The notes beneath the pieces are model-generated. The model had not been told where the DNA came from. It did no database searches and saw only the letters and a program-made list of their open reading frames with translations. A program made the translations under genes and the position numbers. Of a DNA stretch of 64,000 nucleotides, positions 16,648 through 24,948 are shown one piece after another. How positions within the stretch are numbered: the first letter of the stretch is position 1; every line of letters starts with the position of its first letter. Source of the stretch: Albimonas marina (GTDB taxonomy: Bacteria > Pseudomonadota > Alphaproteobacteria > Rhodobacterales > Rhodobacteraceae); contig NZ_JARHUC010000002.1 of assembly GCF_029223255.1 (NCBI RefSeq), positions 558,001 through 622,000 on the forward strand, given 5' to 3'.

Positions 16648-17768
16648 CGGGTCTGCTCCTGGCTGTCACGCGCCTGGCGCTCGGCGGCGAGCGTCTTCGC
16701 GTAGTCGTCGCGGGGGATGCCCAGAAGGCGGGCGGCGTCCGCCTGCTCGGCGTTGAGGTGGATCTCGCCGTCCTTCGACGGCGGATCGGCGGGCACGATG
16801 GCGCCGGCGCGGATCTTGGGCAGACCGGCGACCAGCTCCTCGGTGCGGGCGGGGTTCTCCATGTGCATGGAGACGTAAAGCTCGCGCTTGGGCGCCACGC
16901 CGTGACGGCCGTCGCGGATCGCGCCGTCGACGAAGGTCTCGGCCCGGGCCTTGGCGCCGTCGCTCTTCAGGGTCTCCAGCTCGGAGGCCATCTCGGTCAG
17001 CTCGGACTGGAGCGCGGCGATCAGCTCGCCCTCCTTGCCGCCGCCGGCCTTGGCGGTCTTCGCCGCCGCCAGCACGTCCTTGGGCGCGGCGTCCTTGGGC
17101 AGGCCCAGGACGACGCCGATCTCGCCCAGCTGCGACTGCAGCTCGGCCGAGGTCGCGGCCTTCGCCTTCTCGGCGGCGGCGGCGTCGATCACGGCGCTCA
17201 GCGAGCGGTAGATCTCCTCCGTCTCCGCATCCTCGGCGAGGCCGAGCATCTTCTTCAGCTTGGCGAGCACCTCGTCCATGAGGGCCTCCTCGGAATTGAG
17301 CGCGGCCAGCCCGCGCAGGTTGGGTCGGTTCACCAGGCTCGCGTTGGCGATCGAGGCGACGGTCTTGGAGCGATCGGCCATCAGCACCGGCGAGATCGCG
17401 CGATAGGCGCGATCGGCGACCAGGCGGCGGCCCTCGGGGGTCCAGTCGACGCGGCCCCAGATCCCGTCCTCGCGGGCCTGCATCTCGACGATCCAGCCGA
17501 CCGCGTCCGACCGGCCGCCGTTCTTCGCGGCCAGGTAGGTGGCGTGGTTGATGTCGATCTCGATCTGGGGAGCGCGCTCGAAGCTGCGGTCGATGATCGC
17601 CTGCAGCTCGGCGCGCTCCAGCCGATAGGGGCCGCGGTTGTCGGCGGTCTGCAGCAGACCGTCCGCCGGCGCAGGCAGCAGGTGGATCCACTCCGGCGCG
17701 TCGCCGCCCTCCGCGGACGCGGGGAGCGGCTGCTGGGCCATCATGGCGATATGGGTGTGCGTCGGCAT
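16644..17768 (-). CDS. Head maturation protease and scaffold (Mu gpI-like)
   Basis: A 374-residue protein. The N-terminal 150 residues match the Mu-type phage protease (WIHLLPAP...GLLQTADNRGPYRL, then IEIDINHATYLAA, AVGWIVEMQAREDGIWGRVDWT and RAISPVL). The rest is helical and Glu/Lys/Ala-rich, as expected for the scaffold part (gpZ in Mu) released during maturation. The start at 17768 is supported by the conserved N-terminus and by a -10-like GATGAT placed so that +1 would fall on this ATG. An in-frame ATG at 17804 is possible but would overlap the activator site. Confidence 0.85.
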   Translation of the reverse strand: MPTHTHIAMMAQQPLPASAEGGDAPEWIHLLPAPADGLLQTADNRGPYRLERAELQAIIDRSFERAPQIEIDINHATYLAAKNGGRSDAVGWIVEMQAREDGIWGRVDWTPEGRRLVADRAYRAISPVLMADRSKTVASIANASLVNRPNLRGLAALNSEEALMDEVLAKLKKMLGLAEDAETEEIYRSLSAVIDAAAAEKAKAATSAELQSQLGEIGVVLGLPKDAAPKDVLAAAKTAKAGGGKEGELIAALQSELTEMASELETLKSDGAKARAETFVDGAIRDGRHGVAPKRELYVSMHMENPARTEELVAGLPKIRAGAIVPADPPSKDGEIHLNAEQADAARLLGIPRDDYAKTLAAERQARDSQEQTR

Positions 17769-17774
17769 GGGCGA

Positions 17775-17823
17775 ATCATCGCGGATTTCGCGCGCCGGCA
17801 TCATCCGCAAGCGCTTGCGGATG
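17775..17823 (-). promoter_or_regulatory. Late promoter PI with activator palindrome
   Basis: A perfect 22-bp palindrome, arms CATCCGCAA and TTGCGGATG around GCGC (17802-17823), is followed after 21 nt by GATGAT (17780-17775) as a -10-like hexamer. No -35 is needed in Mor/C-activated promoters, where the dyad lies at about -55 to -34, as here. The same dyad at the same spacing precedes the lysozyme gene. In Mu the C-dependent promoter PI lies before gene I. The inferred +1 falls on the A of the gpI start codon. Confidence 0.7.
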
Positions 17824-17902
17824 GGTCATGGAAGCTGGCTTGAAAGGGGCTTGAACGCCGGGTTCGGCGGGCCTGAACCGCGGCTACCTCCCGAGCCTGC
17901 GG

Positions 17903-17917
17903 CGCCCGCGGCGGGCG
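17903..17917 (-). terminator. Short GC hairpin after gpG
   Basis: CGCCCG-loop-CGGGCG lies directly after the gpG stop codon (17919-17921) and before the PI promoter. It is a plausible end point for the upstream late transcript. There is no U-tract, so it is only a possible terminator. Confidence 0.4.
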
Positions 17918-17918
17918 G

Positions 17919-18422
17919 TCAACGCCCGCGCTCGGCCACGCGCTCCAGCCACTCTTCGACCGTGTCAGCGATGTTCTGCCGGTCCAGCTCGGAGAGGCCG
18001 AGGAACGGGCGGGCCGGGATGTCGCCCCAGGGGATCGACGAGCCGCGCTTCGTCTTGCCGAAGGCGCCCTTCTTCGCGCCGAACTGCATCACCGCCGACT
18101 GGATGGCGTTGGTGCCGATCTCCACGAAGCTCGGGCCGAACACGGAATGGAAGCTCCGCGCCAGCCGGATGCCCTCGCCGGGCCCCCAGAGCGGCCGGCG
18201 GTCGGCGGGCTTGCCGCGCCGCACGTAGGCGTCGATCGTCGTCTGCGACTTCGGCGCCCAGGGATGGCCCTCGGGATCCGCGCCCTGGTCGAACCGCGCC
18301 TCCGTCGTCTCCTGCAGCTGCTCGCCGATCTCGGCCATCACCGGCGTCATGTCGTCGAGCGCGCCCGCCAGGCGGTCGAGGGCGGCGAAGGCCGCATCGG
18401 CGTCGAGCTGAACCCGCAGCAT
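17919..18422 (-). CDS. Virion morphogenesis protein (Mu gpG-like)
   Basis: A 167-residue protein of the phage virion morphogenesis family: an N-terminal helix pair (AAFAALDRLAGALDDMTPVMAEIGEQL), the conserved RFDQGADPEGHPWAPKSQTT segment, and PARPFLGLSELDRQNIADTVEEWL near the end. Mu gpG is needed for tail or head-tail joining. The start at 18422 is preferred over 18455 because AGGAGA lies 7 nt upstream of it. It follows MuF, as in Mu, and is the last gene before a likely transcript end. Confidence 0.85.
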   Translation of the reverse strand: MLRVQLDADAAFAALDRLAGALDDMTPVMAEIGEQLQETTEARFDQGADPEGHPWAPKSQTTIDAYVRRGKPADRRPLWGPGEGIRLARSFHSVFGPSFVEIGTNAIQSAVMQFGAKKGAFGKTKRGSSIPWGDIPARPFLGLSELDRQNIADTVEEWLERVAERGR

Positions 18423-18520
18423 CGGAGATCTCCTGTCAGGGGGCGCCGTCGACATCAGGCGGCGAGGCGCCTATATTCATGCGGGGCGCATCGGGAGACC
18501 GGATTGAACACCCGGTCGTG

Positions 18521-19789
18521 CTAAGGGCGTTGGCTCCTGGGGGCCCCTCCAACCTTCACCCGCCACATGGTGATCAGCGCCAGCAGCCGCCGATTGGCGC
18601 GGCGCTCGAAGATCGCGTGGACCCGCTCTCCGCCGATCGTCCTGCTCACCTGGATCCGCTCGGGCTCCTCTCCCGCCTTCAATTCGTCCCACCCTGCCAG
18701 AAGCAGCGGCAGGAGCCGGTAGTCGGCGGGACCGATCGCGATCTGCCCGCGGCGACGCTCGGTCTCCGGATCGCCATGGCGGGCGCGGATGTGCTCGACC
18801 GCAGGGGACGTCATCACGAAGTCGAACCCCGCCACGTCGCCGAGGATCGCGCCGACCTCGGTCTGCTGGTCCGACGTGAGCAGGCCGAGCGTCCGGGTCT
18901 TCTCCTGCAGGACCGGCCCGGCGATCGGCGCGCCGTTCCGCTCGCCCAACGCGCGCTCGGCATAGCGGCGCAGGTCGTCGGCGAGAGAGGGAAGGCGGCG
19001 GTAGGCCTGGGAGAGCGCGTCGGCCTGCGCCGGCGGCAGGGAGGTCATGTAGGCCTTGCCGATCTCGTAGGGCCAGCGGACCACCTTCTCGGCCGAGGCG
19101 CGGATCTCCGCCTGGACCGAGGCGCCCGGCGCATAGTCCCAGCCCTTGCCCAGCCCCTTCGGCGCGCCGGTCTTCGGGTCGATCGCGTCCCAGCCCTCGG
19201 GCAGCGCCTTGTCGGGATCGCCGCCCACCCGCCGCGCGCCGCGGCGGGAATGGGCGCCCCGGACCTTGCAGCCGCAGCCCCAGCCGTTGGGCGGGTAGTG
19301 CTGGGCCCAGAACGGATGGTCCGCCTCCAGCACCAGCCCGTTCCAGGACAGGTGGTCGAGCCGCGGGTGCTCGGCGCCCGAGTGGCGGTAGACCCAGAAG
19401 TCGAAGCCGCCGGCGCGCAGCTGGGCGTGACGGCCCGCGGCGTAGCTGGTCAGCATGTTGGTCTTGTAGATGGTCCGCGTGCGCCAGGCCTCGCCCGCCG
19501 CCGTCCCCTCGCCGGTCCAGCCGTGCCAGCCTCGACGCTCGACGATGGCGCGGAAGTCCTTCCGGAACGCCTCGATCCCGGTCCCTTCGGTCACCGCCCG
19601 GTCGACCGCCGCGGCGAGGTCGGCGAGCAGGTCCGCCTTCGCCGCGCCGGCGACCATGAAGGCCCGGTCGTGGGCCTCGCGCTCGATGTCGTCCCAGCGC
19701 GCCGTCGGGACCAGCTCGCCGAGGCGGAGGCGGTAGGCGGCGACCTGTTCCTTGAACGGCTGCCGCAGGACGCCGGCGGCGTTAACCAT
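18521..19789 (-). CDS. MuF head morphogenesis protein with C-terminal toxin-like nuclease domain
   Basis: A 422-residue protein. Residues about 50-190 are the Mu gpF domain, including the TIYKTNMLTSYAAGRHAQL helix and the NGWGCGCKVRGAHSRR Cys-rich end. Residues about 310-422 form a second domain with HIRARHGDPETERRRGQIAI, DYRLLPLLLAGWDEL, and RLLALITMWRVK. This resembles the phage-encoded Barnase/EndoU/ColicinE5-D/RelE-type (PBECR) nucleases often fused to MuF, with His and Thr as likely active-site residues. Such fusions are viewed as polymorphic toxins packaged in virions. No immunity gene is obvious next to it. Confidence 0.8.
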   Translation of the reverse strand: MVNAAGVLRQPFKEQVAAYRLRLGELVPTARWDDIEREAHDRAFMVAGAAKADLLADLAAAVDRAVTEGTGIEAFRKDFRAIVERRGWHGWTGEGTAAGEAWRTRTIYKTNMLTSYAAGRHAQLRAGGFDFWVYRHSGAEHPRLDHLSWNGLVLEADHPFWAQHYPPNGWGCGCKVRGAHSRRGARRVGGDPDKALPEGWDAIDPKTGAPKGLGKGWDYAPGASVQAEIRASAEKVVRWPYEIGKAYMTSLPPAQADALSQAYRRLPSLADDLRRYAERALGERNGAPIAGPVLQEKTRTLGLLTSDQQTEVGAILGDVAGFDFVMTSPAVEHIRARHGDPETERRRGQIAIGPADYRLLPLLLAGWDELKAGEEPERIQVSRTIGGERVHAIFERRANRRLLALITMWRVKVGGAPRSQRP

Positions 19790-21425
19790 CCTCGCCCACC
19801 ACCTCGGCGCGCCCCGCGCCCTGGGCGGCGAGCAGGCCGAGCGCCAGCGCGTTCGCCAGGCCCGAGGCGTCGAGCTTCGGGAAGGCGGCGAGGAACATCT
19901 CGCGCAGCTCGTCCATGTCCTGCGCGGCCTCGACCATCGCCTCGATCCGGGCCATCATCTCGCCCATGGCGGGCTGCGCCTCGACCGCGAGACGGTCGGC
20001 CAGGAGCGCCTCCGGCGAGACCCCCCCAAAAACGGCCCCAGGAGCGCCGTCTTCCATCTGGGGCGCTTCGGTACCCGGATCGGCCGCACCCCCTTTAATT
20101 TCGGCCGAGACGGCTTTCATGGGCCCATCCTGACCCGGGGCGCCCGGCGCAGGCGCGGCCGGCGGGGCCGGAGCCGCCCTGGGCACGAGGATCTCGTCGT
20201 CCGGCCCGGGGTCGGCGAGGCCGAAGCGGTCGCGCACCTCGCTCATCGACACGCGCACGCCGAGCGGCACCAGGATGTTCAGCGACTCGGCCAGCTGCTT
20301 GAGGTCCTCGGCCTCCGGCCGGGCGATGCGCAGCCGCGGGTAGCGCGCCTGCGGCCCGTACTCCAGATCCACCCACGGCCGGATCAGGTCGCGGTTCAGG
20401 ATGCCCTGCAGGACCCGCGCGTCGGCGCGCTCGATGTCCTCCTGGACGAGGCGGTGCTCCTTCGAGACGGCGTGCCCGCCGGAGACCGCGTCGGTGGTGG
20501 TGGTCTGGCCCAGCACCGCCTTCGAGATCTGCCGATCGAGCCAGTCCGAACGCTGCAGGTACAGCTCGGAGCCCGGCCCGACGTTCTTCGACTCGATGAA
20601 GTCGATGGTCATGCTCTCGGGCACGATGGCCGCGCAGTCGCCGGCGATGTTCGCCACGGCCCGGAACAGGGTGTCCTTGTCGCCCTCGGTCGCGCCGGCC
20701 CCGAACTTGCCGATCCGCAGCGGCTGGCCATAGGTCTGCGTGAAGATCGCCCAGTCCCGCTGGGTGTAGGCCTTGAACATCCAGCCCCAGGCGGCCACCC
20801 GCGCCAGGCCGGAGCGCAGGACCAGGCCGCTCTTCGCCTTCATCGTAGCGAAGATGAACTTGAAGGGCGGCAGCGGGACCTCCCGGCCGCCCTCCTCCAG
20901 CATCACCGGGGTGGCGAGGTCCCGGCGCTCGAAGCGGAACCAGCGCGGATCGCGCCGCTCCAGCCGGGCGGGGCGCCAGTGGCCCTCGGAGGTGTCCCAG
21001 ATGATCTCGGTGAAGCTGTAGCCCTTCCCCAGCGCGTCGAGAATGTCGAAGAGTTCGTCGGCCAGCTCGTCGCGGTCGAGCCAGTCGCGGACCATGTCGG
21101 CGATCTCGATGTCGCGGGCGTCGTCGGAGCCCGGCTCGACGGTGATGTCGATCTGGCTCACCGAGCGCCTGCGCGTGCCGAGCACCCCGAGGTAGTGCGG
21201 GTCGCGCTCCTCGATCGTCTCGGCCAGCTCCAGGTAGCGCACCGGGTCGCCCTGGTCGGCCTCGCGAAGGATGCTCGCCAGCCGGACCGGGTTCAGCCCG
21301 TCGGCCGGATAGCCGGAGATCGGCTGGCGCACGCCGCCGATGGTGGCCGCGGCCACCTCCTGCGTCAGGACGGGGCGCTGCACCGGACTGCCGTAGGCAT
21401 CGAGCAGGACGGGGGGGCGGGCCAT
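19782..21425 (-). CDS. Portal protein (Mu gp29-like, DUF935)
   Basis: A 547-residue portal. The start at 21425 is chosen because AAGGAAGCAGCC precedes it, over the GTG at 21440. Motifs of DUF935 are clear: GLNPVRLASILREADQGDPVRYLELAE, EERDPHYLGVLGTRR, GKGYSFTEIIWD and PRWFRFE. The C-terminal 130 residues are Pro/Ala-rich with terminal helices, as is usual. It forms the dodecameric ring through which DNA is packaged, and overlaps MuF by 8 nt. Confidence 0.95.
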   Translation of the reverse strand: MARPPVLLDAYGSPVQRPVLTQEVAAATIGGVRQPISGYPADGLNPVRLASILREADQGDPVRYLELAETIEERDPHYLGVLGTRRRSVSQIDITVEPGSDDARDIEIADMVRDWLDRDELADELFDILDALGKGYSFTEIIWDTSEGHWRPARLERRDPRWFRFERRDLATPVMLEEGGREVPLPPFKFIFATMKAKSGLVLRSGLARVAAWGWMFKAYTQRDWAIFTQTYGQPLRIGKFGAGATEGDKDTLFRAVANIAGDCAAIVPESMTIDFIESKNVGPGSELYLQRSDWLDRQISKAVLGQTTTTDAVSGGHAVSKEHRLVQEDIERADARVLQGILNRDLIRPWVDLEYGPQARYPRLRIARPEAEDLKQLAESLNILVPLGVRVSMSEVRDRFGLADPGPDDEILVPRAAPAPPAAPAPGAPGQDGPMKAVSAEIKGGAADPGTEAPQMEDGAPGAVFGGVSPEALLADRLAVEAQPAMGEMMARIEAMVEAAQDMDELREMFLAAFPKLDASGLANALALGLLAAQGAGRAEVVGEDG

Positions 21426-21436
21426 GGCTGCTTCCT

Positions 21437-21604
21437 TCACTCCAGCGCCGCACGCGCCTGACGGAGCGTGCTGGCCACATCGACCAAGCCGTACTCTCGC
21501 TCGAGCGATCGCTCCATGAGGCGGAGGACGGCCGAGTACTCGAGTTCGATCCGGTCCAGGAGCGCCGCCAGTACAGCGGCCTGGTCATCCTGCAGCGTCT
21601 TCAT
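21437..21604 (-). CDS. Small coiled-coil phage protein, unknown
   Basis: A 55-residue, mostly helical acidic protein between terminase and portal. The start at 21604 has GGAGG 6 nt upstream and is preferred over the ATG at 21622. No family recognised. The two helices (QDDQAAVLAALLDRIELEYS and ERSLEREYGLVDVAS) could form a hairpin. It ends 11 nt before the portal start. Confidence 0.6.
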   Translation of the reverse strand: MKTLQDDQAAVLAALLDRIELEYSAVLRLMERSLEREYGLVDVASTLRQARAALE

Positions 21605-21710
21605 GCTGTCCTCCGGTTTCATAGCTGGATCAGAGATTCCTCATGCCCAGCATAGCCATGCGGCTTGAACTAGACCCGCACCACGTTCGGGGGCGGCGGT
21701 GCGGCGGGCG

Positions 21711-23375
21711 TCAGAAGCCTCCTCTGAGACCGCCGCCCAGCGGCGGCTTCCACCAGCTGCGGCCGGGGCCGCGCTCGTCGGGCAGATCGTGCATCTCGCC
21801 GCGGCTCCGGTCCGGGGAGCGGCCGACGGGCGTGTAGCCGTACTCGACCCAGCGCTGGCGGCTGGCGAAGTGGGCAAGCGCGAGGCCGATGGCGTAGTCG
21901 CCGTGGCGCTTCTTGCCCTTCTCGCCCTCTCGAGTCGGCGGCACCCGCGGCACGCCGCGGATCAGCTTCACGGTCCGAAGGTCGGAGAGGTGATGCTCGT
22001 CCGGCGAGAGGGCGATCATGTCGTCCTCGAACGCCGCCTTCACGGGCGGCATATGCTGGCGATACCAGTCCTCGGTGAACTTGATCGCCATCACCAGGCC
22101 GGAGCCCTCCTCGCCCTCGCGCAGCCCGAAGAGGCGGCCCATGTCCTCGGCGACCGTCCAGCCCATGCCGGTGGCGTCGAAGGCGGCGCCGAGCAGGCGG
22201 GCGCGGACATGCTCCAGCACCATGCGCACGATCGCCTTCTGCTCGTGGCCCGGGACGCCGCGCAGCTCGATCGAGAGCGCCTCGCGCCGGCGCAGGTTCT
22301 GCTCGATCGCCAGCAGCACGGCGACGGTCAGGTCGGCGACGCGGCCGAAGTCGAAGCCGAAGGCGAACCGCGGCGACAGGTCGAGCGCCGCGAGCGCCGT
22401 CTCCAGCTCCTCCATGAACGGGGTCAGGAGCGACAGCCGCTCGACGGTGGGCAGCTGCAGGAAGTTCGCCGGCAACTCCAGGCGCAGGACCGGGGCTTCG
22501 GCCGTCATGCGCGCCTCGATCAAGGGCGCGGGCAGCCAGGCGCCCGAGCCCATGGAGGGGATGCAGAACAGCTCCTCGTCCGCGCCCTCGGCGTAGAAGT
22601 CGATGATGTCCTGGCGCCAGTCGGCCTCCGCCTCTGGCGACCATTCGGTCCCGGTGACCAGGCAGATGCGCTGGTAGAGCCCGTCGCGCAGCGCCTGGTC
22701 GAGGTCGATGCGCTCGTGGGCGTAGGGCTTGCGCCCCGAGAGCACGTCCTGGACCAGCTCGTTGAACGGGTTCTCCGCGCCGTTGTGGGTGGAGCACACC
22801 ACCACCTGGCCGCCCCACATCAGGAAGGCGAGGGCGGCCTTCAGCAGCTCGGGCAGGCTCTCGACGAAGGCCGCCTCGTCGATGATCACCACGCCCTGCT
22901 TGCCGCGCAGCGAGCGCGGGGCGGACGAGAGGGCGATGATTTCGAAGCCCGAGGCGAAGCGGATGCGGAAGGCCTGGATCGAGCGGTCGCCCTCGGCGTC
23001 GCCGTCCGGGAACAGGAAGTCCTCGGTCTCGAACGAGGCCATGGCGAAGGCCCGGGCCCACATGGCGCAGGCGTCTACGAACTCGCGGGTCATCTCCTGG
23101 GAGTAGGAGATGTACATGGCGTCCATGCCGCCGGCGGGCTTCTCGCGCCCGGCGCGCAGGACGGCGTAGGCCGCCAGCGCCCAGGTCACGCCGACCCGAC
23201 GGCTCTTCTCGATGACCAGGACGCGGTGGGCGGCGGTGTCCAGGAGATGGACGGTCTTCGCCTGATAGGCCAGGAGCACTTTCGGCAGGCCGACCTCGGC
23301 GACGAGGCTGGGCATCGCCTCGGTCGCTTCGCGCCGCTGGCGCTCCCAGTCCTCCCTGGAGATGGGCGCGTTCAT
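21711..23375 (-). CDS. Terminase large subunit (Mu gp28-like)
   Basis: A 554-residue packaging motor. The ATPase has a Walker A-like EKSRRVGVTW (56-65) and Walker B VVIIDEAAF (162-170) followed by a coupling motif (VVVCSTHNG). The nuclease half starts near FGFDFGRVADLTV with its metal-binding aspartates, and DATGMGWTVAEDM follows. Length and motifs match Mu gp28. It is coupled to the upstream gene by ATGA. It cuts host-flanked Mu-like DNA during headful packaging. Confidence 0.95.
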   Translation of the reverse strand: MNAPISREDWERQRREATEAMPSLVAEVGLPKVLLAYQAKTVHLLDTAAHRVLVIEKSRRVGVTWALAAYAVLRAGREKPAGGMDAMYISYSQEMTREFVDACAMWARAFAMASFETEDFLFPDGDAEGDRSIQAFRIRFASGFEIIALSSAPRSLRGKQGVVIIDEAAFVESLPELLKAALAFLMWGGQVVVCSTHNGAENPFNELVQDVLSGRKPYAHERIDLDQALRDGLYQRICLVTGTEWSPEAEADWRQDIIDFYAEGADEELFCIPSMGSGAWLPAPLIEARMTAEAPVLRLELPANFLQLPTVERLSLLTPFMEELETALAALDLSPRFAFGFDFGRVADLTVAVLLAIEQNLRRREALSIELRGVPGHEQKAIVRMVLEHVRARLLGAAFDATGMGWTVAEDMGRLFGLREGEEGSGLVMAIKFTEDWYRQHMPPVKAAFEDDMIALSPDEHHLSDLRTVKLIRGVPRVPPTREGEKGKKRHGDYAIGLALAHFASRQRWVEYGYTPVGRSPDRSRGEMHDLPDERGPGRSWWKPPLGGGLRGGF

Positions 23376-23707
23376 CGAGATTGCCCCGACTCAGAGAACG
23401 ACGCAGGATGAACGGGACGCCCGGTCTCGCGGCCGGCTGCCCGCCCCGGCGATATCGGCCGCGCCCTCACGTACCCGGACCGGGCGTCATCCTCATCCCA
23501 TCGAACATGGCGCCCCGAGGCGTTCACCTCCTCGATCCGCCAACCGGCACGGGCGAGCGAGCGCCAGATCTGGGCGCGCAGCTCGTCGTTGCTGCAGGCG
23601 TAGCCGGCGGCGCGGCGCACGGCCTCCAGGCGAGCGTCCTCGGGCGTGGCGCGGGAGGCGCCATGCCAGGGGCGCGGATCGGGCGAGACGGCGCGGAAGA
23701 CGGTCAC
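23372..23707 (-). CDS. Phage protein between the terminase subunits, unknown
   Basis: A 111-residue protein starting at a GTG that overlaps the stop of the small terminase gene (GTGA). It has an N-terminal helical half (TPEDARLEAVRRAAGYACSN, then DELRAQIWRSLARAGW) and a basic, probably disordered C-terminus. The helical half looks like a small DNA-binding or adaptor fold, but I cannot name it. Coupling to both terminase genes suggests a packaging accessory. Confidence 0.6.
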   Translation of the reverse strand: MTVFRAVSPDPRPWHGASRATPEDARLEAVRRAAGYACSNDELRAQIWRSLARAGWRIEEVNASGRHVRWDEDDARSGYVRARPISPGRAAGRETGRPVHPASFSESGQSR

Positions 23708-24303
23708 GTCGCCACCCCGAGGATCTGGGCTTTGATCGCCTCGGCGGTCTCGGCGGTGAGGCCCTTGGCGCGGGCGACGGTTTCGACGGCCTGGTCGAGC
23801 TTGCCCGCGAACTCCTTCTCCAGCTTCGCGCGGCGCTGGGAGCTGACGCTCTGCGCCTGCACGGCCGACTTGAAGGCGGAGGCGAGGAACATGGCCTCCT
23901 GCGGGGCCATCGACCCGTCCGCGTCGCCCAGCATGTTGAACACGAGGCTCTTGATCGCCTCGCCCGCCATGATGGTCAGATCGTCCGAGTCCTTCGCGTT
24001 GTAGCGGTCGGCCAGTGCCGCGACGATCTCGCGGGTGCGCTCCTGCTGCCGGATCATCCGGGCGAGCTGGGTGGAGTAGCGGTTGAACCCCTTGAAGGAT
24101 GGCTCGTCGATCTGGATTTCGCCGCGGTACTCGGCCTCCAGCTCGCGGCACTTCTCGACGAACTCGGCGTAGATCTCCGTCTGGGTGCGCTCGCGCTTCG
24201 CCAGTTCCTGGGCCGCCCAGGAGATGATGCCGTCCGCCTCGGGCGGCATCAGGTCGATCTTGGAGAGGCGCCCCCGGCCGCGGGACCGCGCGCTGCGCGC
24301 CAT
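23704..24303 (-). CDS. Small terminase (Mu gp27-like, DUF3486)
   Basis: A 199-residue protein with the DUF3486 pattern: RGRLSKIDLMPPEADGIISW at the N-terminus, helices with TEIYAEFVEKCRELEAEY, SFKGFNRYSTQLARM, and a coiled-coil C-terminal half. DUF3486 proteins are the small terminase subunit of Mu-like phages and recognise the pac region near the left end. It is followed by the unknown protein and gp28-like gene in one coupled series. Confidence 0.9.
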   Translation of the reverse strand: MARSARSRGRGRLSKIDLMPPEADGIISWAAQELAKRERTQTEIYAEFVEKCRELEAEYRGEIQIDEPSFKGFNRYSTQLARMIRQQERTREIVAALADRYNAKDSDDLTIMAGEAIKSLVFNMLGDADGSMAPQEAMFLASAFKSAVQAQSVSSQRRAKLEKEFAGKLDQAVETVARAKGLTAETAEAIKAQILGVAT

Positions 24304-24304
24304 G

Positions 24305-24604
24305 TCAGGCGCCCGGGCGCGAGGGACGCTTCACGCCCTCGATGGCGATCTCGCGCTGCAGGTGCCGGTGGCCCTTGTCGGTCAGGGTGGCGACCTGGAC
24401 CGTGCCGGCCTCCATGACGGTAACGGCGCCGCGCTCGGCGAGCCAGGCCAGCTCGTCGTGAACCCAGCCGCGATCCTTGCGGATGCCGAACAGGCGCAGA
24501 TGCTCGACCAGGATGCCGGAGTTCAGCGACTCGTCGACCTGCTCGGCCAGCGCCTTCAGGATCACCAGGCGGGCGTCCTCGCGGATCAGGGTCTGCATGT
24601 CCAT
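24305..24604 (-). CDS. VpaChn25_0724-family (Mu gp26-like) winged-helix phage protein
   Basis: A 99-residue protein that reads like a winged helix: REDARLVILKALAEQVDESLN, RKDRGWVHDELAWLAERGAVTV and VQVATLTDKGHRHL. The pattern LI.ED.RL.IL..LAE...SLN is that of the VpaChn25_0724 phage family which accompanies gp25 and gp27 in Mu-like genomes. Role unknown. It lies one base upstream of the small terminase and overlaps the DUF2730 gene by one base. Confidence 0.8.
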   Translation of the reverse strand: MDMQTLIREDARLVILKALAEQVDESLNSGILVEHLRLFGIRKDRGWVHDELAWLAERGAVTVMEAGTVQVATLTDKGHRHLQREIAIEGVKRPSRPGA

Positions 24605-24948
24605 CAGCGCTTGCCCTCCGAAAGGGCCTGCTCCTGCAGGCGCTCGGCGATGGCCTTCACCGGCATGAGGCGTTCGTTGAAGACCTCCATCTGACCTTCC
24701 ATCCGCGCCAGCGTGACGAAGATCTGCTGCATCGCCTCGGGCGTCGGGCCGCGGTCGAGCTTCGCCTTGACCAGCTCAATCTCGCGCTCGACCAGGTCCA
24801 GGCGACGCGCGTGCTCCTCCAGCGTCTTTGCGTTGGTCCGCGCGCCGGAGGAGACGATGTTCCAGACCGTGGTCCCCAGCGCGACGAGGTTGGAGACGCC
24901 CGCTGCCCAGACGATGATGCTCGCGATCTCGGGAGAGGCGGCCGTCAC
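24604..24948 (-). CDS. DUF2730 membrane-anchored coiled coil (Mu gp25-like)
   Basis: A 114-residue protein with an N-terminal membrane helix (about residues 6-28) and a long coiled coil (TLEEHARRLDLVEREIELVKAKLD and LARMEGQMEVFNERL), the DUF2730 layout. The GTG start at 24948 overlaps the holin stop (GTGA). It sits in the lysis-to-packaging junction of Mu-like phages. A spanin-like or lysis accessory role is possible but unproven. Confidence 0.75.
   Translation of the reverse strand: MTAASPEIASIIVWAAGVSNLVALGTTVWNIVSSGARTNAKTLEEHARRLDLVEREIELVKAKLDRGPTPEAMQQIFVTLARMEGQMEVFNERLMPVKAIAERLQEQALSEGKR

Noticed and set aside
17824-17918. Similarity of GGCTTGAACGCCGGGTTC here to the putative end repeats
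   Set aside because: The match is partial, and the site is internal, between late genes; I could not separate it from chance in GC-rich DNA.
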